NCBI RefSeq assembly: GCF_024195285.1
Contig: NZ_JALHBS010000043.1
Location: 1 to 64,000 of the forward strand
Reading direction: 5' to 3'
Length of the DNA stretch: 64,000 nt
Origin: Aurantimonas marianensis
Lineage (GTDB): Bacteria > Pseudomonadota > Alphaproteobacteria > Rhizobiales > Rhizobiaceae
The position numbers and the translations under genes were made by a program. Positions 54,909-64,000 of this stretch are shown here, one piece after another; the first letter of the stretch is position 1; every line of letters starts with the position of its first letter. Below the pieces are notes generated by a model. That model saw only the letters and a program-made list of their open reading frames with translations, did no database searches and had not been told where the DNA came from.

Positions 54909-54981
54909 CCGACGCGGTTAAGCCGATGGTCAAGCTATTCGCTTAGTGATTCGGAGAGACAAGAGCGGGCGTTTCTACTGC

Positions 54982-55812
<831 letters not shown>

Positions 55813-55910
55813 CGTATCGTCCTAGTGAATTGAATTCGACATTTGATACCGACGTGGGGTGGGCCCCAAACTAAATGGCAAATTTGAAGTCCACGAGGGT
55901 CAAAATGTTG

Positions 55911-55986
55911 CTAGTGGTCCTTTGATTTCGACAATTGCTTACCGGGACGTTCAAGCGGGATGCGAAAGTCGAAATCGGACCACTAG
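55911..55986. repeat. Small inverted-repeat (MITE-like) element
   Basis: Terminal inverted repeats CTAGTGGTCC...GATTTCGAC (55911-55932) and GTCGAAATC-GGACCACTAG (55968-55986) bracket 35 bases; the left arm has three extra T residues. A degenerate copy of the left arm (CTAGTGAATTGAATTCGAC) lies at about 55831. The pattern fits a non-coding mobile or dispersed repeat between the GGDEF and DUF1206 genes; the right end is 18 bases before the DUF1206 start. Confidence 0.5.
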
Positions 55987-56004
55987 TGCAATAAGGCGAG
56001 GCTG

Positions 56005-56814
56005 ATGGCAGACACCCACGAACTGGCTCCCGATAACCGCGATTGGCTTCGGCACGCCGCAAGAGCGGGCTATGTGGCCCGCGGCGCCGTCTTCCTCATC
56101 ATCGGCTACTTCGCGTTCCGCGCCGCCTTCGCCTCCGGCGAGGCGATGGACAGCAAGGAGGCGGTCGGACAAATCGCCGGGTCGTCGTTCGGGACCATTC
56201 TCCTCGGCCTGCTGATTCTCGCTCTTTCGTCCTTTGCCGCCTGGCGGATCGTGCAGGTCGTCTTCGATGTCGACCACCACGGTACCGATACGAAGGGGCT
56301 TTTCGTACGGGCCGGTCTGATCTTCAGCGCTTTTGCCTACGGGGCGCTCGCCTTTTACGCAGCTACCCTGCTGATCGGCATCGCAGGTGGTGGCGGCGGC
56401 AACGGATTTGTGGCCAAGGCCTACGAGGCGGGCTACGGCGTCTGGCTGACCTACCTGATCGCAGCCGGCATGGCCGCGGCCGGCGCCGCCCACATCTACA
56501 AGGGCGCCAAAGCCGGATTTGAAAAATACATGGAGATTCCCGAGGGAGTCCGCGGTTGGTTGGCCCCGGTCTGCCAGTTCGGCCTGATTGCCCGAGGCGT
56601 CACCTTCTTTATCCTTGCCGGGCTGCTATTCACCGGTGCAGCTTCGTATTCGGAAGGCCAGACACCGGGGCTGGATACCGCGCTGGCGGCGATCGAAGGC
56701 TGGTCATACGGTTGGGCGCTGCTGTCGCTGACCGGGCTCGGCCTCATGGCCTTCGGCGTTTACGCGCTGGCCGAGGCGTTGTATCGGCGCATCAATATCG
56801 AGGCGGTCGTCTAG
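56005..56814 (+). CDS. DUF1206 membrane protein
   Basis: A 269-residue inner-membrane protein with six predicted helices in three similar pairs, each introduced by the DUF1206 signature (ARAGYVARGAVFLIIGYFAF; LIARGVTFFILAGLLF). Family members are widespread and uncharacterised. AAGGCGAGG precedes the ATG. It stands alone between the inverted-repeat element and the ilv leader. Confidence 0.92.
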   Translation: MADTHELAPDNRDWLRHAARAGYVARGAVFLIIGYFAFRAAFASGEAMDSKEAVGQIAGSSFGTILLGLLILALSSFAAWRIVQVVFDVDHHGTDTKGLFVRAGLIFSAFAYGALAFYAATLLIGIAGGGGGNGFVAKAYEAGYGVWLTYLIAAGMAAAGAAHIYKGAKAGFEKYMEIPEGVRGWLAPVCQFGLIARGVTFFILAGLLFTGAASYSEGQTPGLDTALAAIEGWSYGWALLSLTGLGLMAFGVYALAEALYRRINIEAVV

Positions 56815-56870
56815 CCCACGGGGCGGCAAGCGCCCGTAGGTGTCGTGACATAGCAAACTAACCGGCGAGC

Positions 56871-56898
56871 GTGCGCGGTCCGTTGTGGGGCCGCGCAC
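56871..56898. terminator. Hairpin downstream of the DUF1206 gene
   Basis: A perfect 8-bp stem GTGCGCGG/CCGCGCAC with a 12-base loop, followed by TATTTCC. It would end the DUF1206 transcript just before the ilv promoter. The T-run is weak. Confidence 0.45.
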
Positions 56899-56906
56899 TA
56901 TTTCCG

Positions 56907-56935
56907 TTGACGGACCGTCCGGATGCGCTTAGCTT
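56907..56935 (+). promoter_or_regulatory. Candidate promoter of the ilvB leader
   Basis: TTGACG (56907-56912), 17 bases, TAGCTT (56930-56935). The start point would fall near 56942, so the leader ATG at 56944 would be at or next to the 5' end: a nearly leaderless mRNA, as known for trpL in Sinorhizobium. Confidence 0.55.
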
Positions 56936-56943
56936 CATTCCCG

Positions 56944-56997
56944 ATGAACATGAACGGCATTCTCGTAGTACGAAGGCGCACACGCGCGGCGGTCTGA
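56944..56997 (+). CDS. ilvB leader peptide with Ile-Leu-Val-Val control codons
   Basis: A 17-codon ORF (MNMNGILVVRRRTRAAV; 15 codons if the second ATG is used) with consecutive ATT CTC GTA GTA codons for isoleucine, leucine and two valines. These are the products of the pathway that ilvB begins. It ends in the loop region of the first leader hairpin and is followed by an intrinsic terminator, the layout of a transcription attenuator. Stalling at these codons would favour readthrough into ilvB. Codon content and position make the call strong despite the short length. Confidence 0.85.
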   Translation: MNMNGILVVRRRTRAAV

Positions 56998-57054
56998 CGG
57001 CCGCCCGGCGACAGCCACGTGTGCGCATCCCAAGGGCCCCAGCGGCCCTTTTTT
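56976..57054 (+). promoter_or_regulatory. Transcription attenuator of ilvB
   Basis: A first hairpin pairs GCGCACACG (56976-56984, inside the leader ORF) with CGTGTGCGC (57018-57026), enclosing a smaller GGCGG/CCGCC stem. The terminator follows: AAGGGCC (57032-57038) with GGCCCTT (57044-57050) and a run of six T (57049-57054). The overlap of the first stem with the leader ORF lets ribosome position decide whether it forms. A short terminated leader RNA would be the product under amino-acid plenty. Confidence 0.85.
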
Positions 57055-57138
57055 ATTGCGCCGATTTCCGACACACATATCCGGACAGGAAAACGGCACC
57101 CGACGAATCCGGCAGGCAGCAGACGGAAGATAACGACG

Positions 57139-58923
57139 ATGGAAGCGACAGCGGAAATGCGGGAAATGACGGGCGCGGAAATGGTCGTCCAGGCGCTCAA
57201 GGACAATGGCGTCACCGATGTCTTCGGCTATCCCGGCGGCGCGGTGCTGCCGATCTATGACGAGATTTTCCAGCAGGAGGAGGTTCGCCACATCCTGGTG
57301 CGGCACGAGCAGGGCGCCGGCCACGCTGCGGAGGGCTATGCTCGCTCGACCGGCAAACCGGGGGTGATGCTGGTGACCTCCGGACCGGGCGCGACCAACG
57401 CGGTGACGGCACTGCAGGACGCGTTGATGGATTCCATTCCGCTGGTGTGCATCACCGGTCAGGTCCCGACCACCCTGATCGGGTCGGACGCCTTTCAGGA
57501 ATGCGACACGGTCGGGATCACGCGACCCTGCACCAAGCACAATTGGCTGGTCAAGGACGTCAACGACCTGTCGCGGGTCCTGCATGAGGCGTTTCATGTC
57601 GCCACCACCGGCCGGCCCGGCCCCGTGGTCGTCGACGTGCCGAAGGATGTCCAGTTCGCGACCGGCCGCTACACGTCGCCGCCGCCAATCCGCCAGCACG
57701 AGAGCTACCGGCCGAAACTCGACGGCGACCGCGACCGCATCGAAGCGGCGGTGGCGATGCTGGCCGCGGCGAAACGCCCGATGATCTATTCGGGCGGCGG
57801 CGTCATTAATTCCGGACCGGAGGCGACGCGGCTGCTGCGGGAGTTCGTCGCGAGCACCGGTTTTCCGATCACCTCGACGTTGATGGGGCTTGGCGCTTAT
57901 CCCGCCTCCGGCAAGAACTGGCTCGGCATGCTCGGCATGCACGGCACCTACGAGGCGAATCTCGCCATGCATGGCTGCGACGTGATGCTGTGCGTCGGCG
58001 CACGCTTCGACGACCGCATCACCGGGCGCCTCGATGCGTTCTCGCCGAACTCGAAGAAGATTCACATCGACATCGACCCCTCGTCGATCAACAAGAACGT
58101 CCATGTCGACCTGCCGATCATCGGCGACGTGGGACACGTCTTGAAGGATATGGTGGAACTCTGGAAGGCGCGCGGCACGGCGAGCGAGCCGGCGGCGCTG
58201 GCGGGCTGGTGGGACCAGATCGAGACCTGGCGGGCGCGCGATTGCCTCGCCTACAAGCCGAGCAACGACGTCATCATGCCGCAATATGCCGTGCAGCGGC
58301 TCTACGCGGTGACCAGGGATCGAGAGACCTACGTGTCGACCAAGGTCGGCCAGCATCAGATGTGGGCGGCGCAGTTCTATGGCTTCGAGGCGCCGAACCG
58401 TTGGCTCACATCCGGCGGGCTGGGAACGATGGGCTACGGCCTGCCGGCGGCGATCGGCGCGCAGATCGCTCATCCTGACGCGCTTTCGGTCTGCATTGCG
58501 GGCGACGCCTCGGTGCTGATGAACATGCAGGAGATGTCGACGGCGGTTCAGCACGGCGCCAACGTCAAGATCTTCATCCTCAACAATCAGTATATGGGCA
58601 TGGTCCGGCAGTGGCAGCAGCTCCTGCATGGCAACCGGTTGTCGCACTCCTACACCGAGGCGCTGCCGGACTTCGTCAAGCTGGCGGAAGCCTATGGCGG
58701 CCACGGCATCCGCTGCGAGAAGCCGGGCGATCTCGATGACGCGATCGAGGAGATGCTGGCCGTCGACAAGCCGGTGCTGTTCGACTGCCGCGTGGCCAAT
58801 CTCGCCAATTGCTTCCCGATGATCCCGTCGGGCAAGGCGCATAACGAGATCCTGCTGCCGGACGAGGCGAGCGACGAGGCGGTGGCCCGCGCCATCGACG
58901 CCAAGGGCAAGGCGCTGGTGTAG
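57139..58923 (+). CDS. ilvB: Acetolactate synthase large (catalytic) subunit
   Basis: The ThDP enzyme that commits pyruvate to valine/leucine and, with 2-oxobutyrate, to isoleucine. The 594 residues include [17 protein letters not shown], the ThDP-activating Glu in [20 protein letters not shown], the FAD/central domain ([13 protein letters not shown]-type segment, [20 protein letters not shown]) and the ThDP/Mg motif [25 protein letters not shown]. The ATG at 57139 with GGAAGA upstream was chosen; an in-frame start at 57019 lies inside the attenuator. It is controlled by the attenuator just upstream. Confidence 0.97.
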   Translation: MEATAEMREMTGAEMVVQALKDNGVTDVFGYPGGAVLPIYDEIFQQEEVRHILVRHEQGAGHAAEGYARSTGKPGVMLVTSGPGATNAVTALQDALMDSIPLVCITGQVPTTLIGSDAFQECDTVGITRPCTKHNWLVKDVNDLSRVLHEAFHVATTGRPGPVVVDVPKDVQFATGRYTSPPPIRQHESYRPKLDGDRDRIEAAVAMLAAAKRPMIYSGGGVINSGPEATRLLREFVASTGFPITSTLMGLGAYPASGKNWLGMLGMHGTYEANLAMHGCDVMLCVGARFDDRITGRLDAFSPNSKKIHIDIDPSSINKNVHVDLPIIGDVGHVLKDMVELWKARGTASEPAALAGWWDQIETWRARDCLAYKPSNDVIMPQYAVQRLYAVTRDRETYVSTKVGQHQMWAAQFYGFEAPNRWLTSGGLGTMGYGLPAAIGAQIAHPDALSVCIAGDASVLMNMQEMSTAVQHGANVKIFILNNQYMGMVRQWQQLLHGNRLSHSYTEALPDFVKLAEAYGGHGIRCEKPGDLDDAIEEMLAVDKPVLFDCRVANLANCFPMIPSGKAHNEILLPDEASDEAVARAIDAKGKALV

Positions 58924-59061
58924 GGCGCGCTTGCCTTTCCCGGCCGGGGAATTGTCCTGCTGTCCTTCACGCGTCGGGGCATTTGTGCCGCCGCGGCCGA
59001 CGCTTTTCTTTTTCGCGCGCGCCTCTATGGTGCCGCCACCTCCAGAGTACCGAGTTCGACC

Positions 59062-59634
59062 ATGAACAGACCCGTCCAGCCGCCCGCTTCGGCCTATTTC
59101 ATCACTCCCGAAAAGGAGGCGAACGAGGCGCGCACGCTGGCGATCATCGTAGACAACGAGCCGGGGGTTCTGGCGCGCGTGATCGGGCTGTTCTCCGGCC
59201 GTGGCTACAACATCGAAAGCCTGACGGTTTCGGAAACCGAACATGAGAAGCATCTGTCGCGCATCACCGTCGTCACCCGCGGCGCGCCACATGTGATCGA
59301 GCAGTTGAAAAGTCAGCTCGACCGGATCGTGCCGGTGCATCGTGTCGTCGACCTCACCCGCGTTGCGGGGGAGGACGGCGAGAGTGCGCCGATCGAGCGC
59401 GAACTGGCGATCGTCAAGGTCGCCGGCAAGGGCGAGGGCCGCGTCGAGGCGCTGCGGCTGGCCGACGTCTTCCGCGCCAAGGTCATCGACTCCTCGATCG
59501 AGCATTTCGTCTTCGAGATCACCGGCCGGCCTTCGAAGATCGACAAATTCGTTGCGATTATGGAACCCCTCGGCCTCGTCGAGGTCTGCCGGACCGGCGT
59601 CGCGGCGCTGTCGCGCGGCAAGGCGGGGATGTAG
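59062..59634 (+). CDS. ilvN: Acetolactate synthase small (regulatory) subunit
   Basis: A 190-residue partner of IlvB that confers activity and valine feedback. The ACT domain (LAIIVDNEPGVLARVIGLFSGRGYNIESLTV) is followed by the C-terminal domain (ALRLADVFRAKVIDSSIEHFVFEITG). This longer form is also called IlvH in rhizobia. It lies 138 bases after ilvB and probably shares its transcript; the gap holds no gene. Confidence 0.95.
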   Translation: MNRPVQPPASAYFITPEKEANEARTLAIIVDNEPGVLARVIGLFSGRGYNIESLTVSETEHEKHLSRITVVTRGAPHVIEQLKSQLDRIVPVHRVVDLTRVAGEDGESAPIERELAIVKVAGKGEGRVEALRLADVFRAKVIDSSIEHFVFEITGRPSKIDKFVAIMEPLGLVEVCRTGVAALSRGKAGM

Positions 59635-59735
59635 TGCGGAACGGCGAGGGCCGATAGTCGGGACGCTGGACTCAATGGCCTGCAATCGAGTGGTCCAATT
59701 GATAGGTGAGTATTGCTGTCCTAATAGGTGATCGC

Positions 59736-60329
59736 ATGGACCCCGATGTCTTCCTCCCGCTGCTGACTTTCGCCTTCGTGGCCTCGATCACGCCAGGACC
59801 GAACAATCTGATGCTGCTGGCCTCGGGGGTGAACTTCGGCTTCTGGCGGACCTTCCCGCATATGTGCGGCATCGCGGGCGGGTTCTGCCTTTTGCTGCTG
59901 GCGGTCGGTTTCGGGCTCGGCGCTCTATTGGCCGCTTATCCGCAACTGCATCTCGCGCTGAAGCTCGCGGGCGGCGCTTATCTCCTGTTTCTGGCCTGGA
60001 AGATCGGCACCACACGCCGGATGGGCGAGCGTAAAGGCAGCGAGCGGCCGATGACCTTTATCGAGGCGGCGGCGTTCCAGTGGGTCAATCCCAAGGCCTG
60101 GGTGATGGCGGTGACGGCAATGGCAATCTACACCGATCCGGCGCGGCCGTTCCTGTCGGTCGTGCTCGTTGCCGGGGCCTTCACGCTGGTCAACTGGCCG
60201 AGCGTGTCGACCTGGGCGGGCTTCGGCGTGGTGCTCAAGCGCTTGCTCGCCGATCCGGCGCGGCTGAAATGGTTCAACGTGGTGATGGGCGTCCTGCTGG
60301 CCCTGACGCTGGTGCCGATGCTGTGGTGA
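59736..60329 (+). CDS. LysE/RhtB-family amino-acid exporter
   Basis: A 197-residue inner-membrane protein with about six helices. The family opening FVASITPGPNNLMLLASGVNFG, AYLLFLAWKIGTTR in the middle and the QWVNPKAWVMAV motif mark it as LysE/RhtB. The substrate is not predictable; branched-chain or hydrophobic amino acids are possible given the ilv genes just upstream. AGGTGA precedes ATG 59736. Confidence 0.92.
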   Translation: MDPDVFLPLLTFAFVASITPGPNNLMLLASGVNFGFWRTFPHMCGIAGGFCLLLLAVGFGLGALLAAYPQLHLALKLAGGAYLLFLAWKIGTTRRMGERKGSERPMTFIEAAAFQWVNPKAWVMAVTAMAIYTDPARPFLSVVLVAGAFTLVNWPSVSTWAGFGVVLKRLLADPARLKWFNVVMGVLLALTLVPMLW

Positions 60330-60379
60330 TCGGCCGACGACATATTGCGAGGGGCGGGCGCACGGCCTAGGCTTTGCCC

Positions 60380-61036
60380 ATGAGTCATTCGCACGACGAT
60401 CACCGCGCGCATCATCACGGGCACGCCCACGACAACGATCTCGATCCGATGACGGCGCGGGTGAAGGCGCTGGAAACGATCCTGACCCGCAAGGGGCTCG
60501 TCGACCGGGACGCGATCGACGCGGTCATCGAAACCTACGAAACCAAGGTGGGGCCGCGCAACGGGGCGCGGGTAGTGGCAAAAGCCTGGAGCGATCCGGC
60601 CTTCGAGGCGTGGCTGCGCGAGGACGCGACGGCCGCGATCGCCTCGCTCGGTTTTACCGGCCGGCAGGGCGAGCACATGCGCGCCGTGTTCAATACGCCG
60701 GAAACGCACAACCTCGTCGTCTGCACACTCTGCTCCTGCTATCCTTGGTCGGTGCTCGGGCTGCCGCCGGTCTGGTACAAGTCGCCGCCTTATCGCTCCC
60801 GCGCCGTCCTCGATCCTCGCGGGGTGCTCGAGGAGTTTGGCGTAAACCTCTCGTCGGATGTTAAAATTCGCGTCTGGGATTCGACCGCCGAAACCCGTTA
60901 TCTCGTCGTACCGATGCGGCCGGCCGGGACGGAGGCACTCGACGAAAGCCGACTGGCCGATCTGGTCACGCGCAACTCGATGATCGGGACGGGGCTTGCG
61001 TTGGCGCCGGAATCGGTCAGGGGGGCTGACCGATGA
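60380..61036 (+). CDS. nthA: Nitrile hydratase alpha subunit, cobalt type
   Basis: Hydrates nitriles to amides with the beta subunit. The 218-residue protein carries the metal claw V-C-T-L-C-S-C (C115, C118, S119, C120), where Thr between the first two cysteines marks the non-corrin cobalt form, and then [21 protein letters not shown]. The N terminus is strikingly His-rich ([17 protein letters not shown]), a possible metal-handling extension. A TTG at 60374 is in frame; ATG 60380 is used here. It overlaps nthB by 4 bases. No amidase is visible nearby. Confidence 0.95.
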   Translation: MSHSHDDHRAHHHGHAHDNDLDPMTARVKALETILTRKGLVDRDAIDAVIETYETKVGPRNGARVVAKAWSDPAFEAWLREDATAAIASLGFTGRQGEHMRAVFNTPETHNLVVCTLCSCYPWSVLGLPPVWYKSPPYRSRAVLDPRGVLEEFGVNLSSDVKIRVWDSTAETRYLVVPMRPAGTEALDESRLADLVTRNSMIGTGLALAPESVRGADR

Positions 61037-61707
61037 ACGGTCCGCAGGATCTCGGCGGGCAGATGGGGTTCGGCCCCATCGCCCCGGAGAAGGACGAACC
61101 GCTGTTTCATGCCGATTGGGAAAGGCGCGCCCTGGGATTGACGGTCGCCGCCGGCACTCTCGGCGCCTGGACGATCGATGAAAGCCGCCATGCGCGCGAA
61201 AGCCTGCATCCGGCAGACTACTATGGGTCGAGCTATTACGAGATCTGGACCAAGGCGCTGGAAAAGCTGCTGCTGCGCCATGGTTTCGTCACCGAGGAAG
61301 AACTCGCTCGCGGCGAACCGCTGGCCGCTGCGCCGAAGCCGAAGCGTGTCGTCTCCGGCGCCGAGATGCCGGCGGTGCTGGCCAAGGGCGCTCCGGTGGA
61401 CCGGCCGGCCGTGGCTCCGGCAAGATTTCGCGTCGGGGATCTTGTCCGCACCGTCCAGATGCACCCCACCGGACACACACGGCTGCCGCGCTATGCACGT
61501 GGGAGACAGGCCAGGATCGAGATCGTCCACGGCGTCCATGTGTTTCCGGATACCAACGCGCATGGCGAGGGCGAGGCGCCGCAATGGCTCTATACTATCG
61601 CCTTCGACGGTCCGGCTTTGTGGGGCAGGGACGGCGATCCCGGGCTGACCGTTTCGATCGATGCCTTCGAAAGCTATCTGGAACCGGTGCCGCACGATGG
61701 CGAATGA
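61033..61707 (+). CDS. nthB: Nitrile hydratase beta subunit
   Basis: A 224-residue partner of Nth[21 protein letters not shown] and [14 protein letters not shown] at the start, [13 protein letters not shown] in the helical part, and a C-terminal SH3-like barrel ([20 protein letters not shown], the two Arg-containing turns that contact the claw). It overlaps nthA by 4 bases and the accessory gene by 11. Confidence 0.95.
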   Translation: MNGPQDLGGQMGFGPIAPEKDEPLFHADWERRALGLTVAAGTLGAWTIDESRHARESLHPADYYGSSYYEIWTKALEKLLLRHGFVTEEELARGEPLAAAPKPKRVVSGAEMPAVLAKGAPVDRPAVAPARFRVGDLVRTVQMHPTGHTRLPRYARGRQARIEIVHGVHVFPDTNAHGEGEAPQWLYTIAFDGPALWGRDGDPGLTVSIDAFESYLEPVPHDGE

Positions 61708-62032
61708 GGCTCCCGAGCGTTTCGCCGAGCCTTGGCAGGCCGAACTTCTCGGCCTGCAGGTCGCGCTCGTGGAGGCCGGCGTTTTCACCGCCGCCGAATG
61801 GGCCGAAGCACTCGGACGGACGCTGCACGCGCCGGACGCGGCTGAAGACGGGTCCGATTACTATCCGCGCTTTCTCGGTGCGCTCGAGGGCCTGCTGGCC
61901 GAAAAAGGGCTGACGGGCACGGCAGATGTCGATGGGCTGGCCGCTTCCTGGCGGCGCGCCGCCCGCGCGACGCCGCATGGTCAGCCGATCATCCTAGCAA
62001 ACGATCCGGAGGGGCGTGACCGCACAGAATAG
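61697..62032 (+). CDS. Nitrile hydratase accessory (activator) protein
   Basis: A 111-residue protein resembling the beta-subunit-like activator of cobalt nitrile hydratases: FAEPWQAELLGLQVALVEAG, FTAAEWAEALG, then YYPRFLGALEGLLAEKG. Activators of this type carry the cobalt-loaded alpha subunit to the apo-enzyme. ATG 61697 overlaps the nthB end by 11 bases. The tail lacks the Cys motif of some activators and ends in polar residues. Confidence 0.85.
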   Translation: MANEAPERFAEPWQAELLGLQVALVEAGVFTAAEWAEALGRTLHAPDAAEDGSDYYPRFLGALEGLLAEKGLTGTADVDGLAASWRRAARATPHGQPIILANDPEGRDRTE

Positions 62033-62122
62033 TGGGGAGAGGCGCGGGCGAGAACGTTGAAAGACGAGACCTCGCATCGAATTATCGTTGCCGTTCCGCC
62101 CCGAATCCTGCCATTTGCACCC

Positions 62123-63250
62123 ATGAAGCTCTCACCCCAGCAGGACGACGCGCTGAAGGCCGTCGCGCAGTGGCTTGATGACGGCAATCAGCCGATCTTC
62201 CGGCTGTTCGGCTATGCTGGCACCGGCAAGACGACGCTGGCACGCCATTTCGCTGAAGGCATCGACGGGTCGGTGCAGTTCGCCGCCTTCACCGGCAAGG
62301 CCGCGCAGGTGCTGCGGTCGAAGGGCGCCAAGAGCGCCCGCACGCTGCATTCGCTGATCTACCGGCCGCGCGGCGAGGAAACCGTCGCCGACGAGGCGAG
62401 CGGGACGTCGCGTATCTCGCCGACCTTTTCGCTCAACCGCCAGAGCCCGGTCGCCAAGGCCAAGCTGGTGATCGTCGACGAATGCTCGATGGTCGATGAG
62501 GCGCTCGGGCGCGATCTGATGTCCTTCGGCACGCCGATCCTCGTGCTCGGCGATCCGGGCCAGCTTCCGCCGGTCTCCGGCGGCGGCTTTTTCACCGAGG
62601 CCGAGCCCGATTTCCTGCTCTCCGAAATTCATCGTCAGGCGCGCGACAATCCGATCATCGAGCTGGCGCTGCATGTCCGCGAGGGCAAGGAGCTGATGCA
62701 TGGCGACTGGGGGGCCGCCAAGATCATCGGCAAGCGCGATGTCGAAACCGACAAGGTGCTCGCCGCCGACCAGGTGCTGGTCGGCACCAACCGCACGCGC
62801 CGGCGCTACAATGCGCGACTGCGCGAGTTGAAGGGCTTTGACGGGCGCCTGCCGATGGCCGGCGACAAGCTGGTGTGTCTGCGAAACGACCCGCCGAAGG
62901 GGCTGCTCAACGGCTCGCTCTGGCAGGTGATGACCGCCGCCCGCGAGACGGCGAAGCCCGGCGTCAATCTGATCGTCAAGCCGGACGACGACGATATCGA
63001 CCAGGGCGCGGCGAAGATCAGGCTCTTGAAGGCCGCCTTCGAGGACCCGGACGCCGACATCCCCTGGGCGACCAAGAAGCGCTTCGACGATTTCGATTAT
63101 GGCTACGCCCTGACCGTCCACAAGGCGCAGGGCTCGCAGTGGAACGACGTCGTCCTGTTCGACGAAAGCTGGGCCTTCAAGGAAACCCGCGAGCGCTGGC
63201 TTTATACGGCGATCACCCGCGCGGCCGAGACGTTGACCATCGTCAAATAG
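62123..63250 (+). CDS. RecD-like ATP-dependent DNA helicase
   Basis: A 375-residue superfamily 1 helicase, shorter than full RecD2. Walker A is GYAGTGKTTLARHFA, Walker B VIVDECSMVDEALG, then LGDPGQLPPVSGGGFF, EIHRQARDNPIIELA, and the C-terminal ALTVHKAQGSQWNDVVLFDE with ITRAAETLTI. It lacks the N-terminal RecBCD-type domain. Phage T4 Dda-like and similar small helicases have this build. ATG 62123 was preferred to TTG 62057. The gene is single, and the cellular role (repair or recombination) is not specified by context. Confidence 0.92.
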   Translation: MKLSPQQDDALKAVAQWLDDGNQPIFRLFGYAGTGKTTLARHFAEGIDGSVQFAAFTGKAAQVLRSKGAKSARTLHSLIYRPRGEETVADEASGTSRISPTFSLNRQSPVAKAKLVIVDECSMVDEALGRDLMSFGTPILVLGDPGQLPPVSGGGFFTEAEPDFLLSEIHRQARDNPIIELALHVREGKELMHGDWGAAKIIGKRDVETDKVLAADQVLVGTNRTRRRYNARLRELKGFDGRLPMAGDKLVCLRNDPPKGLLNGSLWQVMTAARETAKPGVNLIVKPDDDDIDQGAAKIRLLKAAFEDPDADIPWATKKRFDDFDYGYALTVHKAQGSQWNDVVLFDESWAFKETRERWLYTAITRAAETLTIVK

Positions 63251-63283
63251 GCCGACCCCGCGGCTGCGATCGACCTGTCGGCC

Positions 63284-63685
63284 TCATTCAGCGGGGGCAA
63301 AGGAGCGGGTGTCCGTTGCCAGCGCGCCTTTCCAGAACAGCCAGAGGAACATCGCGGCCCCGATGATCACGGTGATCGAACCGACGAACAGGAAGACGTT
63401 CTCCTGTCCCGTCCGATCGACCATAACCTTGCCGAGAATCAGGATCGCGGCCCCGGTCTCGTAGATTGCGAGCTGGGGGAGGGCGAGGCGGCTCGACCGC
63501 AATTCCGGCCAGCCTCGGTGAACGAGCCCGAACAGGACGGACGCGACGAATCCCAGGAGACCGGTATGGGCATGGGAATTGGCGAAGTTGTGATGTCCGC
63601 TGGCCCCGAGCCAGGTTCCGAAGGCCGCACCTGCGATCAGCCACAGGAACCCGATGGTGACGAAAAGTTTGTCGATCCTGAGCAT
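63284..63685 (-). CDS. Small membrane protein resembling a haem-copper oxidase subunit I segment
   Basis: A 133-residue protein with four membrane helices. The second is preceded by GASGHHNFANSHAHTGLLGF, whose clustered histidines resemble the haem-binding region of subunit I-like proteins (NorB/cbb3 type). The rest carries none of the copper-site residues of an oxidase. Similar short proteins are annotated variously as hypothetical or cytochrome-oxidase-like. GGGAG precedes the ATG. It is convergent with the helicase gene. The haem link is inference. Confidence 0.65.
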   Translation of the reverse strand: MLRIDKLFVTIGFLWLIAGAAFGTWLGASGHHNFANSHAHTGLLGFVASVLFGLVHRGWPELRSSRLALPQLAIYETGAAILILGKVMVDRTGQENVFLFVGSITVIIGAAMFLWLFWKGALATDTRSFAPAE

Positions 63686-63915
63686 TTCAAAACTCCCGAC
63701 CTGGAAAAAACGGCATGATCCGGTTGCGCCTCGAACCTGTCAACCGAGTAACGATCCGTCGCCGAAGCCAGTATAGTAGCGTTCGATGCTCATTTCGACT
63801 GGATTCTTGCCCTCCTCCGGAACGCGCGCGCCAGTCGACCGACCGCTATGAATGGAAAAAGGCGGGATTCATCCTGTCGCGCCCTTCCGTTGTCGTGCGC
63901 GCCTTTGCGTAAGGA

Positions 63916-64000
63916 TCAGCACCCGGTCCCCGAGAGGAAGACGCTGCGGTCTTCGACCTTGTCGAGCGTCACCGCGCAGCCTTCGCCGAGATCGATCGCG
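63916..64000 (-). CDS. 3' end of a gene cut by the window edge
   Basis: The last 85 bases read, on the minus strand, as 27 codons ending in a stop (63918-63916), with protein-like sequence AIDLGEGCAVTLDKVEDRSV and end FLSGTGC. The start is outside the window. The family cannot be told. The 230 bases between it and the membrane protein gene hold no ORF I trust. Confidence 0.5.
   Translation of the reverse strand, partial: AIDLGEGCAVTLDKVEDRSVFLSGTGC

Noticed and set aside
56935-59685. A 916-codon minus-strand frame opposite ilvB/ilvN
   Set aside because: Shadow frame; it would also cross the ilv attenuator and both conserved ilv genes.

Overview
The window is a GC-rich chromosomal segment from an alphaproteobacterium, most likely Hyphomicrobiales (Rhizobiales). 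Three things point there: the carA / yqeY / dnaG / rpoD neighbourhood; a circularly permuted two-piece tmRNA whose tag reads ANDNYAEARLAA; and the sspB / DUF4169 / RHH trio. I cannot name the genus from sequence alone. No rRNA, CRISPR array, transposase or integrase was seen.

Layout. 1-5.2 kb: carB (cut by the window edge) and carA on the minus strand, with an XRE regulator, a paired dyad operator and a 45-codon ORF between them, then yqeY on the plus strand. 5.2-8.0 kb: a lower-GC defence islet that reads as a CBASS system. It has a divergent Cap15-like two-TM/beta-barrel effector, a CD-NTase and an E2-like protein with a SEC-C tail. 8.0-16.4 kb: lrgAB, dnaG, rpoD, an Uma2-type nuclease, an HlyU-like protein, a small secreted protein, a SIMPL protein and a CAU-anticodon tRNA. 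16.5-23.6 kb: an envelope-redox locus (DsbA-like, two paralogous L,D-transpeptidases, a membrane-anchored TlpA-like protein, DsbD) divergent from an OmpR-type two-component system, with a CTTAAG-N5-CTTAAG box between. 23.7-32.0 kb: a ureide operon (allantoinase/OHCU decarboxylase fusion, ureidoglycine aminohydrolase, ureidoglycolate lyase) beside bhcR and bhcABCD of the beta-hydroxyaspartate cycle.

32.0-46.4 kb: a UDP-glucuronate epimerase-like gene, a kinase-like protein with an acyl-CoA-ligase-like tail, a ClC transporter, an AIPR-family gene, a repeat-rich gene-free stretch, a thioesterase, a GlcD/Dld-type FAD oxidase, a very large AsmA-family protein, and RHH/DUF4169/sspB. 46.4-55.8 kb: ssrA, thyA-folA, hflKC-DUF2065-degQ, serB, miaA and a GGDEF protein. 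55.8-64 kb: a small inverted-repeat element, a DUF1206 protein, ilvB with a leader-peptide attenuator, ilvN, a LysE exporter, a cobalt-type nitrile hydratase operon, a RecD-like helicase, a small haem-copper-oxidase-like membrane protein, and the 3' end of a gene cut by the window edge.

How the genes work together. Ureidoglycolate lyase releases glyoxylate, which is the substrate of the neighbouring beta-hydroxyaspartate cycle, so purine carbon could enter metabolism as aspartate/oxaloacetate. DsbD and the thioredoxin-like proteins could keep the catalytic cysteines of the adjacent L,D-transpeptidases reduced. The SspB adaptor is encoded just downstream of ssrA, whose tag it is expected to recognise. 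ilvB appears to be controlled by branched-chain amino-acid attenuation.
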